In this document: positions 54,372 through 63,985 of the stretch, piece by piece
Layout of the letters: the number at the start of each line of letters is the position of its first letter
Numbering within the stretch: the first letter of the stretch is position 1
DNA from: Treponema parvum
GTDB lineage: Bacteria; Spirochaetota; Spirochaetia; Treponematales; Treponemataceae
Length of the DNA stretch: 64,000 nucleotides
NCBI RefSeq assembly: GCF_017893945.1
Contig: NZ_CP054257.1
Span: 1,736,001-1,800,000, forward strand
Direction of reading: 5' to 3'
Made by a program: the position numbers and the translations under genes
The notes under the pieces: generated by a model
What the model saw: only the letters and a program-made list of their open reading frames with translations
The model's database searches: none
What the model was told of the DNA's origin: nothing

Positions 54372-56471
54372 TTATTTTTTTTCCTGCGCTTCAACGGCGT
54401 CGATATAAGAAAGATTGAGGCGCCCCATTTTATCCACTTCAAGGAGTTTTACAGGGATTTGCTGACCTTCTTTCAATACGTCGCTCACCTTATTTACGCG
54501 CGAGCGCGAAAGTTTGGAAATATGGCACAGACCTTCTTTGCCGGGGAGAATTTCAACAAAGGCTCCGAAATCCATAAGACGCTTTACGGTGCCGTTGTAA
54601 ATAGCGCCGACTTCAGGATCTTCGGTAATTCCTTTTACGGCTTTCTTTGCCCTCTCGGCGGCGTCACCGGTTTTGCCGTAGATCGTTACGGTTCCGTCGT
54701 CTTCCGTATTGATAGTAACGTCGTAATCCGCGCACAAGGCTTTTATGTTTTTTCCTGCAGGACCTATGAGAACTCCTATTTTGTCGATCGGGATTTTCAT
54801 AGAAAGTATTTTAGGAGCGAACTGGCTTATGGGCGCCGGTTTGTCAATACATTTTTCCATTATCGAAAGAATATGCAAGCGTCCTTCCTTTGCCTGCTCC
54901 ATAGCCTTTTTCATTATTTCAGTCGTAACGCCGGCTATCTTAATGTCCATCTGGAACCCTGTTATGCCGTCCTTCGTTCCGGCAACTTTAAAGTCCATGT
55001 CGCCTAAGTGATCTTCTTCTCCGAGAATGTCGGAAAGGATCTTATATTTTTCATATTTCGGCCCGTCGGTAATCAAGCCCATAGCGATACCGGCTACCAT
55101 TTTTTTCATCGGAACTCCGGCGGCGAGCATGGAAAGACAGCCGCCGCAAGTGGAAGCCTGTGAAGACGAACCGTTGGATTCCATAATTTCTGAAACCACG
55201 CGGATGGTATAAGGGAATTCTTCGCGGGAAGGCACCATGGGAGCCAATGAACGGCGCGCCAAATTTCCGTGCCCGATTTCGCGGCGTCCCGTAGCAAGAC
55301 GTCCGACTTCTCCTACCGAATACGGCGGGAAATTATAATGCAGAATAAAATTTTCGCTCCTGTCGCCGTCAATATCGTCATAGATCTGCTCGTCGAGCGC
55401 CGTCCCCAAAGTAGTAACGGCCAAAGACTGAGTTTCGCCGCGCGTAAACAAAGCCGAGCCGTGCGGACGGGGAAGCACGCCGATTTCACAGGTGATAGGA
55501 CGAATTTCATCGCATTTACGGCCGTCTATGCGCACGCCTTCGTCGAGTATGGATTTTCGTAAAAGTTTGTACTGAATATCGTCAAACAGCGCATCGAACA
55601 ATTTTTTTTGCACAGGATCTTCAAGCTGGGCGGCATATTTTTCCGATATCTGCTTTTTTACGGCCTTTACGGCAGCGCTTCTGGCCATTTTGCCGCTTTT
55701 AAAGCTTGCTTCTTTTACAAGGGGAGTAGCTTCATTTTCAATTTCAGCGGCATTCTGTAACGTTACGTCAAGAGGAGCAAGCGGAAGTTTTTCTTTTCCG
55801 GCCTTTTTCTGCAATTCTTCCTGCAGACGGCACATTTGAGTAATAAATTCCTGCGCTTTTTCCAGCGCACCGAGCATAACATCTTCCGAAGCCTCGTGAG
55901 CGCCGCCTTCGACCATTGTAAAGCCTTCCGCGGTTCCGGCTACAACAATTTCGAGCTTTGCCTTTTCAATCTGCTGGAACGTAGGATTTACAACATACTC
56001 CCCGTCTATATAGGCTACGCGGCATGCGGCGACCGGTCCGTGAAAAGGAATGTCGGAGATGGTAACCGCCGCAGACGAAGCAATGACTGCAAGGATATCG
56101 GGCGTATGAACGCCGTCAGTCGAAACACACGTAGGGACTATTTGAATTTCGCGTCCGAACGCCATTTCAAAAAGAGGGCGCATGGGGCGGTCTATGAGAC
56201 GGGAAACAAGAATTTCCTTATCCTTAGGACGGCCTTCACGCTTTACGAAGCCTCCGGGAATTTTACCCGCAGCATAAAATTTTTCATTGTAATCTACGGT
56301 AACAGGGACATAATCCATCCCCTCCGTTACCGTGCCGGAAGCACATACGGTCGCTATTACGGCCGTTCCTGAAAATTGAGCGTAAACGCAGCCGTTAGCC
56401 TGTTTACCGATCTTTCCCGTCTCAAGGATGAGTTCTTCATCACCGATCTTATATGTAACTCTTTGTACCAT
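54372..56471 (-). CDS. pnp: Polyribonucleotide nucleotidyltransferase
   Basis: This is PNPase, the phosphorolytic 3'-5' exoribonuclease. The 699-residue protein has two RNase PH cores (VPVTVDYNEKFYAAGKIPGG, FKREGRPKDKEILVSRLIDR, GRREIGHGNLARRSLAPMVP and TCGGCLSMLAAGVPMKKMVA), then a KH domain (IGVLIGPAGKNIKALCADYD) and an S1 domain (GAIYNGTVKRLMDFGAFVEI). It is at the 3' end of the nusA cluster and separated from rpsO by a hairpin that may both stop transcription and protect ends. GGA precedes the ATG. Confidence 0.98.
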   Translation of the reverse strand: MVQRVTYKIGDEELILETGKIGKQANGCVYAQFSGTAVIATVCASGTVTEGMDYVPVTVDYNEKFYAAGKIPGGFVKREGRPKDKEILVSRLIDRPMRPLFEMAFGREIQIVPTCVSTDGVHTPDILAVIASSAAVTISDIPFHGPVAACRVAYIDGEYVVNPTFQQIEKAKLEIVVAGTAEGFTMVEGGAHEASEDVMLGALEKAQEFITQMCRLQEELQKKAGKEKLPLAPLDVTLQNAAEIENEATPLVKEASFKSGKMARSAAVKAVKKQISEKYAAQLEDPVQKKLFDALFDDIQYKLLRKSILDEGVRIDGRKCDEIRPITCEIGVLPRPHGSALFTRGETQSLAVTTLGTALDEQIYDDIDGDRSENFILHYNFPPYSVGEVGRLATGRREIGHGNLARRSLAPMVPSREEFPYTIRVVSEIMESNGSSSQASTCGGCLSMLAAGVPMKKMVAGIAMGLITDGPKYEKYKILSDILGEEDHLGDMDFKVAGTKDGITGFQMDIKIAGVTTEIMKKAMEQAKEGRLHILSIMEKCIDKPAPISQFAPKILSMKIPIDKIGVLIGPAGKNIKALCADYDVTINTEDDGTVTIYGKTGDAAERAKKAVKGITEDPEVGAIYNGTVKRLMDFGAFVEILPGKEGLCHISKLSRSRVNKVSDVLKEGQQIPVKLLEVDKMGRLNLSYIDAVEAQEKK

Positions 56472-56505
56472 TATTTCCTTCTAATTCTTTATATTCTTTA
56501 AAATG

Positions 56506-56541
56506 TGACAGCCGAACAAAACACCGATTTCGAAGACTGTT
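56506..56541 (+). repeat. Short copy of the palindromic repeat module
   Basis: ACAGCCGAACAAAACACCG...GAAGACTGTT resembles 30014-30049 (ACAGTCGAACAAAATATCA...GGAGACTGTT) at most positions and forms a hairpin ACAG/CTGT. It lies between pnp and rpsO. Confidence 0.6.
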
Positions 56542-56645
56542 CACTCTTGCGCATCTTTACTACATCCGATCAACACCCCGGCCGCAGATCCGAAAAGAAG
56601 TTTCAAGCGTCGCCGAAGTATTAATCCCTTTGCACAAATAAAAAC

Positions 56646-56691
56646 ACAAAAAAAGCCTGAGAACGCGGAGGCCGCATGTTCAACAGGCTTT
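56646..56691 (-). terminator. Hairpin terminator after rpsO
   Basis: On the minus strand AAAGCCTG (56684-56691 complement) pairs with CAGGCTTT (56652-56659 complement), followed by TTTTTGTGTTTT. Internal GAAC/GTTC and GCGG/CCGC arms extend the fold. It lies between rpsO and pnp, as in E. coli where a processed hairpin separates these genes. Confidence 0.75.
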
Positions 56692-56703
56692 CTATAAACA
56701 AAC

Positions 56704-56973
56704 CTATTTGCGCAAATTCAAATCTTTTATAAGTTCTCGATAAACTTCAAGATTGCGTCTTTCAAGATATTTGAGCATGCTTCTCCGCTGCCCGACAAGC
56801 TTCATCATACTGCGCTTGGCTCCCGAATCCTTTGGAAAGCGCTGCACATGGGCAGTAAGCTGTTTGATCCGTTCGGAAAGCAAAGCTACCTGAACCTTTG
56901 TGTTGCCGGTGTCGTTTTCTTTTGCACCGAATCTGCTGACGATAGCAGCAGAAGTTTCTTTTGTAAGTGCCAT
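56704..56973 (-). CDS. rpsO: 30S ribosomal protein S15
   Basis: The 89-residue product has family features: IVSRFGAKENDTGNTKVQVA, LLSERIKQLTAHVQRFPKDS and RRSMLKYLERRNLEVYRELI. It binds 16S rRNA. AGAGGA lies seven bases before the ATG. It sits between ribF and pnp as in many bacteria. Confidence 0.98.
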   Translation of the reverse strand: MALTKETSAAIVSRFGAKENDTGNTKVQVALLSERIKQLTAHVQRFPKDSGAKRSMMKLVGQRRSMLKYLERRNLEVYRELIKDLNLRK

Positions 56974-57001
56974 TAATATTCCTCTCTATAATGTCTCAAT
57001 T

Positions 57002-57838
57002 TCACACGATAAATTCCATTGTCCGCACCGCAGAGATTTTTTTAGACGTCGGAATCTCTAGGCGAAGGGAACGAGTTTCCGCAATAAGTTTTGCCCTGCA
57101 GCCGTCTTGTCTCGAATACAACATTAATTTTACATCATATGTTCCTTTTGCAGGAAGCGCCTGTACGGCGGGCTTGGACGCAAACAAGAACACTGTGTCC
57201 TCCTTTTTTTCAACACGCCACTTAATATCCGAGCAATCGACTTTATAAGGCGCCGAAAGCATGTATTCTACGGAAATAAAATCTCCGTCCAAAATGCTTT
57301 GCCTTATCCGTGAAGAGCTCACCTTTTCGTTCCCGTACAGTACGGGAGGAACGGCTGTCGCAGTGTATCCGCTTTCTGCGGCATACTTGCAAATGTCGCC
57401 GATTCCCGTGGCGCCTCGATATCCGCAGCGAAAATCCTCGCCTTCGGCAAGAAATTTCATGTTAAGATATCTTTGCAAGAGCGAAAGAAAAACACGTCCT
57501 TCTATTTTACTAAAATCGTCGGAAAAGTCAATTACTACCGCAAAGCCAAGCCCTGCATTTTCAAAGGCTGAAAGACGCTGTGAAAGTGTTGAAATATCGC
57601 CTTGGTATTCTTCAGGATTTTTATATCCGGCCAAGGGGCGCGTGAACGTCAAAACTCCGGGGACAAGGCCTTCTTTTTTACGTGACAAAAGAGCTTCAAA
57701 CAATTTTTTATGCCCGATATGAGGGCCGTCAAAACTGCCCACGGATACGGCCGTTCCGCATCCGGCGTTAAAAAAATCGGGAGGAGGACTTTTACCTTCT
57801 ATCATTTTTAAAACATCGTTCCAAGTAATTACAGTCAT
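57002..57838 (-). CDS. ribF: RibF-type FAD synthetase with degenerate flavokinase half
   Basis: The nucleotidyltransferase domain is intact: SVGSFDGPHIGHKKLFEALL, VLTFTRPLAGYK, EGEDFRCGYRGATG and SSSRIRQSILDGDF, so FMN adenylylation to FAD is expected. Residues about 195-278, where riboflavin kinase should be, lack the GRVxxGxxxGR and PTAN motifs; only ALPAKGTYDVKLML resembles a flavokinase strand. Total length 278 is below the usual 305-315. Either the kinase has diverged heavily or a separate enzyme makes FMN, for example from imported flavin. It lies between truB and rpsO, in its usual place. Confidence 0.82.
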   Translation of the reverse strand: MTVITWNDVLKMIEGKSPPPDFFNAGCGTAVSVGSFDGPHIGHKKLFEALLSRKKEGLVPGVLTFTRPLAGYKNPEEYQGDISTLSQRLSAFENAGLGFAVVIDFSDDFSKIEGRVFLSLLQRYLNMKFLAEGEDFRCGYRGATGIGDICKYAAESGYTATAVPPVLYGNEKVSSSRIRQSILDGDFISVEYMLSAPYKVDCSDIKWRVEKKEDTVFLFASKPAVQALPAKGTYDVKLMLYSRQDGCRAKLIAETRSLRLEIPTSKKISAVRTMEFIV

Positions 57839-57880
57839 TTATCAGTCCCTTGCTGTAAATATTCTTTTAGGCAAAATATT

Positions 57881-58039
57881 GAGTTTTGAAAACATCAGCC
57901 GGTAATACTATGCTTTCGGCGAGAACCCGTCCGCTTAGCCGCGGTCGAGCTTTTAGAGTAGAATTCTGTAAGCATAACGCTCGAAGCGTCACGCTGCCGG
58001 AACCTCGCCTCCGCACAATTTTATTAGTTTTCAAAACTC
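57881..58039 (+). repeat. Intergenic element with perfect terminal inverted repeats, copy 2
   Basis: Ends GAGTTTTGAAAAC (57881-57893) and GTTTTCAAAACTC (58027-58039) are perfect 13-base inverted repeats. The interior matches copy 1 at 45587-45752 over most of its length. The element sits inside the nusA-pnp cluster between truB and ribF, and may be a small non-autonomous mobile element. Confidence 0.85.
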
Positions 58040-58070
58040 ACCATTCAGTTAGCACACTAAAGGGTTGGAA

Positions 58071-58098
58071 AATTTCGAGTTTAGTAGAACTCGAAATT
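58071..58098 (-). terminator. Hairpin after truB
   Basis: AATTTCGAGTT (58071-58081) pairs perfectly with AACTCGAAATT (58088-58098). On the minus strand a short TTTT follows. It could reduce transcription from truB into ribF. Confidence 0.45.
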
Positions 58099-58120
58099 GA
58101 ACCTTTTAGACTCAGGCCTT

Positions 58121-59296
58121 TTATGACGCAGGCTTCGAAATAAGACCATGCTGCCTAGGAACAACATACCCGTATGTCAGGCAGTTTTGTCCCATATCGC
58201 CGCTGCCGTGCCCTGCCGCCTCGACCGTGCCGCAAAAAACATCCGCTTCCGTAAAAACCGCAAACGAAGTTTCCCCGCCGTCGGACAGCGGCTCTCCGCA
58301 GATTTGATTAAAATCTTGAGCCGGTTTTTCAAACATCTCTTTTTTAAGCGGTCTGCCGTTATAAAAAGAATCTTCATATTCAGGCAAAATTTTTACCGGC
58401 ACAAGACCGCAGCTTAAAGCAAGTTCCCCAGTCATGCCTTTAAGTTTTTCCGTTACCTCAAGCCGAAGTTCCGCGTCAGGATCGGCCGTATCGGCATGAG
58501 CGTTTTCAAGCGTTTTTTCGTTTTCAAGCACGCTCGCTATGCTGAAATCAGGCAAAAGAGAAAATCCTGCAGCGTCGGAAAGCGAAAAATTTCCCACCTT
58601 TGTGCGTAAAAGTCCCTTCAGGTGAGCCGCGCTTTTACAAAAAACGCCTATGTCGCGCGCAAGGCTTCTTATATAAGTTCCTTTTGAAACCTCAAACAAT
58701 ATGCGCGCATATAAAACCTTTTCATCGCCGCACAGATTTACCATGTCAGACCGCGCTTTATCGTCATCTTCGGCCTTAGTTCCAAAAATTTTTCCGTTTT
58801 CAAGTTTAACTTCAAGCAATTTGCATTTGTAAACCGAAACCGGTCGCAAAGGAATATCGGCGGGAATTCCCTTTCGGGCAAGATCGCTTGAGCGTTCGCC
58901 TTTTATGCGGATCGCGGAAAAAGCCGGCGGACTTTGCATAAAATTGCCCGTAAATGCGTCAAGCGCCGAATAAAGATCTGAAAGACTAGGGAGCGGCGCC
59001 TGTCTTATGATTTTCCCCGAAGGTTCCAATGTATCGGTCTCTTGTCCGAAACTTATAACGGCTTCGTAAGTTTTATCAAAAGAAGTTATTCGGGATGAAA
59101 GACGGGTAAGCTGACCGGTGCAGACTACAAGGAGCCCTGATGCAAAGCTGTCCAGAGTGCCCGTGTGTCCCACCTTTGACGTATTCAGCGCTTTTTTTAT
59201 CGTGTACAGTGAAGAAAAACTTGTCTTACCGGGACGTTTGGCGAACAGAACGATCCCTGATTTATTTTCGATCGTCTTCTTTTGCGGAGCGCTCAT
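58121..59296 (-). CDS. truB: tRNA pseudouridine-55 synthase
   Basis: This makes pseudouridine 55 in the tRNA T loop. Motifs: SGIVLFAKRPGKTSFSSLYT, the catalytic Asp in VGHTGTLDSFASGLLVV, KTYEAVISFGQETDT, SPPAFSAIRIKGERSSDLAR and VSKGTYIRSLARDIG. The 391 residues exceed the 290-320 usual; the excess is a poorly conserved Asp/Glu-rich stretch in the middle (NGKIFGTKAEDDDKARSDM) and a long C-terminal tail. Its start overlaps rbfA by 35 bases; no other ATG would keep the N-terminus. Confidence 0.94.
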   Translation of the reverse strand: MSAPQKKTIENKSGIVLFAKRPGKTSFSSLYTIKKALNTSKVGHTGTLDSFASGLLVVCTGQLTRLSSRITSFDKTYEAVISFGQETDTLEPSGKIIRQAPLPSLSDLYSALDAFTGNFMQSPPAFSAIRIKGERSSDLARKGIPADIPLRPVSVYKCKLLEVKLENGKIFGTKAEDDDKARSDMVNLCGDEKVLYARILFEVSKGTYIRSLARDIGVFCKSAAHLKGLLRTKVGNFSLSDAAGFSLLPDFSIASVLENEKTLENAHADTADPDAELRLEVTEKLKGMTGELALSCGLVPVKILPEYEDSFYNGRPLKKEMFEKPAQDFNQICGEPLSDGGETSFAVFTEADVFCGTVEAAGHGSGDMGQNCLTYGYVVPRQHGLISKPAS

Positions 59297-59642
59297 CAGC
59301 TTCCAATTTTTCCAATTTTTTTATCATTTCAAAACCTTCTTTCATCGCAGTGTCTGCGACAAAGGTAAGTTTCGGGAACTGTCTTATCCTAAGTTTTTTT
59401 GCGATCGTAGACTGAATAAAACCCGCCGCGCTTTGAAGCCCTTCGACGCCGGTTTCAAGCTGCTGATCTGGAAGAAAACTCGAAACGCTCACCTTCGCGT
59501 ATCCTAAGTCGCGGGAAACTTCTACGCGGTTGATCGTCAAAAAAGTAGAAACTCTGGGGTCTTTTATTTGCTGACGAAGGATAAGATTGGCAATTTCATC
59601 CCGCAGCTGTTCTCCCAATCTTATCAATCTGTATTCGCTCAT
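59262..59642 (-). CDS. rbfA: Ribosome-binding factor A
   Basis: The 126-residue KH-like 30S assembly factor shows RLGEQLRDEIANLILRQQIK, VSTFLTINRVEVSRDLGYAK and the typical LRIRQFPKLTFVADTAMKEG. It ends with a short acidic tail. It sits six bases after infB and overlaps truB, the standard order. Confidence 0.95.
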   Translation of the reverse strand: MSEYRLIRLGEQLRDEIANLILRQQIKDPRVSTFLTINRVEVSRDLGYAKVSVSSFLPDQQLETGVEGLQSAAGFIQSTIAKKLRIRQFPKLTFVADTAMKEGFEMIKKLEKLEADERSAKEDDRK

Positions 59643-59648
59643 ATTATG

Positions 59649-62462
59649 CTACTCTGCTTCCTTTTCCGTTTTTGCGTTTTCACGTTTTGCTTCAGCATGC
59701 TTTGCCGTTTCCTGTTTGGCGGCGGCTTTTTTTGCCTTTGCAGCCGTCTTTTCCGCCGCTATTTGCTCTTTTTCCGCTTCCAAAGCGGCGGCCGCTTCGG
59801 CTTTCATTGCGGCGGCGCGTTCAACGGCCCGCTTTTCGGCGTCGGCTTTTTCATCTACGAGCGTGTCGCCGAGTTTTCTGGCAACTTCCACATATTCAAA
59901 GGCTTCAATCTGATCTCCGACTTTAATATCCTGCCAATCTTCAAGACCGAGACCGCATTCAAAACCCGTTTTTACTTCCTTGGCGTCGTCTTTAAAGCGC
60001 TTAAGAGACGTAACTTTTCCGGTATAAAGAACTATTCCGTCGCGGATAAGATTTACCATGCTCGAACGTTTTATGAGGCCGTCCGTAACGTAACAACCGG
60101 CAATAAGCCCGATCTTGGGCACTTTAAACGTGTTTCTCACTTCCAAAGTTCCGGTAATTTCTTCTTTAGTGTCAGGCTTAAGCATGCCTTCCATCGCAAG
60201 CGTAACTTCTTCTACAGCCTTGTAAATTATATTGTATTTACGGATATCCACCTTTTCCTGATCCGCAAGCAGTTTTGCCTTAGGCGTAGGCCGAACGTTA
60301 AATCCGATTATAAATGCGTTTGAATCGGCCGCAGCTAAAAGTACGTCGCTTTCGTTTATAGCTCCTGCGGAAGAATGAATAACCACGAGCCTTATATCTT
60401 TTGTGGAAAGTTTTTCCAATGACGCTTTAAGAGCTTCAGCGGAACCTTGAACGTCGGCCTTAATTACTACTTTGAGTTCTTTTACTTCGCTTGCGTCGAT
60501 CGTCTGATACAGGTTGTCCAAAGTAACTTTTTTAACGGCCTTCGCGTCTTCAAAGCGTTTAAGTTCCTGCCGCTTGGAAGAAACGGAGCGGGCGTCTTTT
60601 TCGCTTTCCGTCACCTGGAACGGATCTCCCGCGTTGGGCATTTCTTCAAGACCCAAAACTTCAACCGGAGTGCTTGGCCCCGCTTCCTGAATGCGCTGCC
60701 CCAGATCGTTAAACATGGCGCGAACGCGTCCGGCGTAAATTCCTGCAACAAAAGAATCCCCCTGATGCAGAGTACCTTTTTGCACTATAACCGTAGCAAC
60801 TATTCCTCTACCTTGGTCTACGCGGGATTCAATGATTTTTCCTTCGGCCCGGGTGTTGACGGGGGCTTTAAGCTCGAGAACTTCCGCTTGGAGCAAAACG
60901 GCTTCAAGCAGCTGATCGATTCCCTGTCCCTTTAAAGCGCTTATGGAAACAAACTGAGTGTCGCCTCCCCATTCTTCGGGAGTAAGCCCCTGTTCCGAAA
61001 GCTGGGTTTTTACGTGATCGGGATTCGCTTCGGGTTTATCGATCTTGTTCACTGCAACTATTATAGGAACCTTTGCGTCTTTTGCATGATGAATGGCTTC
61101 CAAAGTCTGCGGCATAACGCCGTCGTCGGCGGCCACTACCAACACGACAATGTCGGTTACCTGAGCTCCTCTGGCGCGCATCATCGTAAACGCTTCATGG
61201 CCGGGAGTGTCAAGGAACGTGATTTTTCCCTTAGGAGTCGAAACGGAATAAGCGCCTATGTGCTGCGTAATTCCGCCGAATTCTCCGGCGGCTACATTGG
61301 AATGCCGTATCGCGTCTAAAGTTTTAGTCTTACCGTGATCGACATGTCCCATAACAGTAACTATAGGAGGCCGAGGCAGCATATCCTCTTCGGAAATTTT
61401 TTCACTTTCGATTACCGTTTCGTCATATAAGCTTACAAGATGAACGTCGCATCCGTATTCGGAGGCAAGCAATGTCGCCGTATCGGAGTCTATGGACTGC
61501 GTTATGGTTACCATCATGCCCATAGCCATAAGCTTTGAAATAATTTCCGAAGCCTTTAAATTCATCTTTTTTGCAAGGTCGGAAACGGAAATGGTTTCCA
61601 TTATGTCTATCTGCTTGGGAACTACGCTCGCCGGTGTTTCGGTTTTTTTCTTGTTGTCATATAAAGACGATTCGTCAAACAAATCTTCTCTATCTTTGCG
61701 GCTGTAAACCTGCTGTTTTTTGCCTTTAAAAGCTTTTTTTCCGGCAGAACGCACGTCCGGCATGGGAGCGGGTGCCGAATGAGAGGCGGGGCGCGAAGAA
61801 GTAAATCCCGGACGGGAATTCCCGTTAGGCCGTTGCCCGGTAAAACCCGGACGGCTTCCGGCAGTTCCGTTTCTGTAACCGCCTGGACGTCCCTGCCCCT
61901 GAGCGAACGGGGGCCGCCCCCCTGCGCCGCCGCGTCCTTGGTAGGCGCCCTGACTGTCTCGTTCACGGTTTTGATAGCCTTCGCGGGCTTGAGCTCCGGT
62001 AAAGCCTCCGTCGCGATGCTGGTAGTTATTGTTATACCCGCCCTGGTTATTCGAATAATTGTTGCGCGGGCCTCTGAATCCGCCGCCTCTGTAATCGTTG
62101 GGACGGGGATGATCGGAAAGATTTCCGGCCTTAACGTTCGGGCGGCGCGAACCGAATTCAAAAGAAGACGGCGCCTTTTTTTCTTCAGGCGCTAAAGTTT
62201 TATGTTCGGCGGGGGAAGGATGCACGGCGCCTGAACTTGCGGATTCGACCGCCTTTTGTGAAGGGATAGCGGACGGCACAACCTTTTTTACAGCAGAAAT
62301 CTGTGCGTCGCGGTTTGATACCCCATTGGCGGGAGGACCCTTTTTTACGATGACCACACGCTTTTTTCCGGGCGTACCGGAAGAAGCCGGTTTTTCAGCG
62401 GCGGTATCGGTCTTTTTTTTATTTAATACAAATTCAGGTTTTTTAACAGACTCATCTGCCAT
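59649..62462 (-). CDS. infB: Translation initiation factor IF-2 with Gly/Asn/Arg-rich N-terminus
   Basis: The GTPase delivers initiator tRNA to the 30S subunit. From the N-terminus: a long disordered stretch (about residues 1-270) with Gly/Asn/Arg-rich repeats such as [15 protein letters not shown] and [17 protein letters not shown], an IF2-N helix bundle ([20 protein letters not shown]), the G domain [18 protein letters not shown] near residue 370, [28 protein letters not shown], and domains II-IV. It ends in an Ala/Lys/Glu-rich coiled tail. The ATG at 62460-62462 is preferred over a TTG fourteen codons earlier. It follows nusA by 53 bases. Confidence 0.96.
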   Translation of the reverse strand: MADESVKKPEFVLNKKKTDTAAEKPASSGTPGKKRVVIVKKGPPANGVSNRDAQISAVKKVVPSAIPSQKAVESASSGAVHPSPAEHKTLAPEEKKAPSSFEFGSRRPNVKAGNLSDHPRPNDYRGGGFRGPRNNYSNNQGGYNNNYQHRDGGFTGAQAREGYQNRERDSQGAYQGRGGAGGRPPFAQGQGRPGGYRNGTAGSRPGFTGQRPNGNSRPGFTSSRPASHSAPAPMPDVRSAGKKAFKGKKQQVYSRKDREDLFDESSLYDNKKKTETPASVVPKQIDIMETISVSDLAKKMNLKASEIISKLMAMGMMVTITQSIDSDTATLLASEYGCDVHLVSLYDETVIESEKISEEDMLPRPPIVTVMGHVDHGKTKTLDAIRHSNVAAGEFGGITQHIGAYSVSTPKGKITFLDTPGHEAFTMMRARGAQVTDIVVLVVAADDGVMPQTLEAIHHAKDAKVPIIVAVNKIDKPEANPDHVKTQLSEQGLTPEEWGGDTQFVSISALKGQGIDQLLEAVLLQAEVLELKAPVNTRAEGKIIESRVDQGRGIVATVIVQKGTLHQGDSFVAGIYAGRVRAMFNDLGQRIQEAGPSTPVEVLGLEEMPNAGDPFQVTESEKDARSVSSKRQELKRFEDAKAVKKVTLDNLYQTIDASEVKELKVVIKADVQGSAEALKASLEKLSTKDIRLVVIHSSAGAINESDVLLAAADSNAFIIGFNVRPTPKAKLLADQEKVDIRKYNIIYKAVEEVTLAMEGMLKPDTKEEITGTLEVRNTFKVPKIGLIAGCYVTDGLIKRSSMVNLIRDGIVLYTGKVTSLKRFKDDAKEVKTGFECGLGLEDWQDIKVGDQIEAFEYVEVARKLGDTLVDEKADAEKRAVERAAAMKAEAAAALEAEKEQIAAEKTAAKAKKAAAKQETAKHAEAKRENAKTEKEAE

Positions 62463-62515
62463 ATAGCTATCTATCCTCGCAAATAAACTTTCATAAAACC
62501 GCAACGCGGTTTTTT

Positions 62516-63985
62516 TTATTCAGCATCCTCTTTAAATTCAATCTCAACGCCGCAAGCAGGGCATTTTGTCATGCCGAAGGTTATTTTAGCTCCGCATTCG
62601 GGACATGAATATTCCTCTTCGTCTTCTTCTTCATCCGAGTGCTCCTGCGCGCCGCTTTCGGAAGGTGCTTCATCTTCATCTATGAATTCCACGGTATCAT
62701 TTATGATTTTATTAACGGCGGCGATGCTTTCATCCGAAAGCCCTTCTACGGATTTTATGGAACCGTCTTCCACCGCGTTCATAAATTTTTCAATATCTTC
62801 AATACCCGCCGCATTAAGAATTTCAACGGTACGAGCGTCTATTCCCGGAAGTTCGGCAAGAGTCGTTATTTCATCGTATTCTTCTTCTACTCCGTCGCTG
62901 AACAGATTCTGAGCGGCCTTGCGCGTTTCGATTTCCGAAAGATCCATTTCGGCGGCCTGATCGACGGTTTTAACGTCTATGCTCCAATCGCAAAGCCTGT
63001 TAGCAAGGCGCACGTTTTGCCCCTGTTTTCCTATCGCAAGCGAAAACTGGCTGTCCTGAACTATAGCAAGCGCCTGTTTTTTCCCCTCGTCCAAAATAAG
63101 AACCCTGTCGACTTCCGCCGGGGACAGTGCGTTTTTAATAAAAACGGTAGGATCCGCATCGTATTTTAAAATGTCGATTTTTTCGCCGTACAGTTCACGG
63201 ATGACGTTCTGAATACGAACGCCTTTTAGGCCTACGCAGGCGCCTACAGGATCGACGTCTTCCCGGTTTGAATACACCGCAATCTTCGTGCGATAACCCG
63301 CATCGCGCACAACCTTATATATTTCTACAGTCTTATCATAAACTTCGGGAACTTCAAGCTCAACGATGGAACGCACAAATTCAGGATCGCTCCTTGAAAG
63401 TACCAGCTGCAAACCCGTAGCGGTTCTCTTAAGATCGACGATTAGAGCTTTTATGCGGTCGTTTTTTTCATATTTTTCGCGCGGCGACTGATATTTGCCG
63501 GGGAGTATTCCTTCGACTTTGCCAAGATCGACATAGATGTTGCCGTTATGTTCTCTCTGATAATAGCCTATGATTATCTCGCCGATCTTTGTCTTATATT
63601 CGTTGTATAAATTATCCTTAAAACTTTCGCTCAAAGCCTGATGAGCCGTTTGTTTTCCCGTCGCAACGGCGGAGCGGTCAAATTTTTTGGGGTCTTCAAG
63701 GATATCGATTTCGTCTCCCACTTCACACTCGGGACTAAGTTTTAAAGCTTCTTCAAGTTCCATTTCCATGACTGGATCGTAAACGCCGTCTACGATAGTC
63801 TTACGAGAATAGATCGCGACATCCGACATGTCGTCCGCAAATTTGACGACGGCGTTGTCGGATGTTCCGTACGTGCGTTTATAAGCCGCTTTAAGCATGT
63901 TTTCAATGGTTAATTTGACAGATTCTTCGGAAATTCCTTTTTCCTGCGTCAACTGACGGATCGCTTCTGCCATTTCGGATGCCAT
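62516..63985 (-). CDS. nusA: Transcription factor NusA with C-terminal zinc ribbon
   Basis: NusA binds RNA polymerase and RNA in pausing, termination and antitermination. The 489-residue protein has the N-terminal polymerase-binding part ([20 protein letters not shown]), the S1 domain ([20 protein letters not shown]), two KH domains ([20 protein letters not shown] and [20 protein letters not shown]) and a C-terminal helix-hairpin-helix-like unit ([20 protein letters not shown]). Then, after an acidic linker, a zinc ribbon at about 461-485 (Cys-x2-Cys-x10-Cys-x2-Cys in YSCPECG...KCPACGV), which E. coli NusA lacks. GGGGG before the ATG is a strong binding site. It is the first gene of the cluster in this window. 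Confidence 0.96.
   Translation of the reverse strand: MASEMAEAIRQLTQEKGISEESVKLTIENMLKAAYKRTYGTSDNAVVKFADDMSDVAIYSRKTIVDGVYDPVMEMELEEALKLSPECEVGDEIDILEDPKKFDRSAVATGKQTAHQALSESFKDNLYNEYKTKIGEIIIGYYQREHNGNIYVDLGKVEGILPGKYQSPREKYEKNDRIKALIVDLKRTATGLQLVLSRSDPEFVRSIVELEVPEVYDKTVEIYKVVRDAGYRTKIAVYSNREDVDPVGACVGLKGVRIQNVIRELYGEKIDILKYDADPTVFIKNALSPAEVDRVLILDEGKKQALAIVQDSQFSLAIGKQGQNVRLANRLCDWSIDVKTVDQAAEMDLSEIETRKAAQNLFSDGVEEEYDEITTLAELPGIDARTVEILNAAGIEDIEKFMNAVEDGSIKSVEGLSDESIAAVNKIINDTVEFIDEDEAPSESGAQEHSDEEEDEEEYSCPECGAKITFGMTKCPACGVEIEFKEDAE

Noticed and set aside
59262..59296. truB/rbfA overlap as a possible frameshift or wrong start
   Set aside because: Both proteins have complete, family-typical ends, so a 35-base overlap is real.
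59568..60323. Open frame of 251 codons antisense to infB and rbfA
   Set aside because: Phe-rich shadow of the conserved IF-2 C-terminal domains; no start signals.
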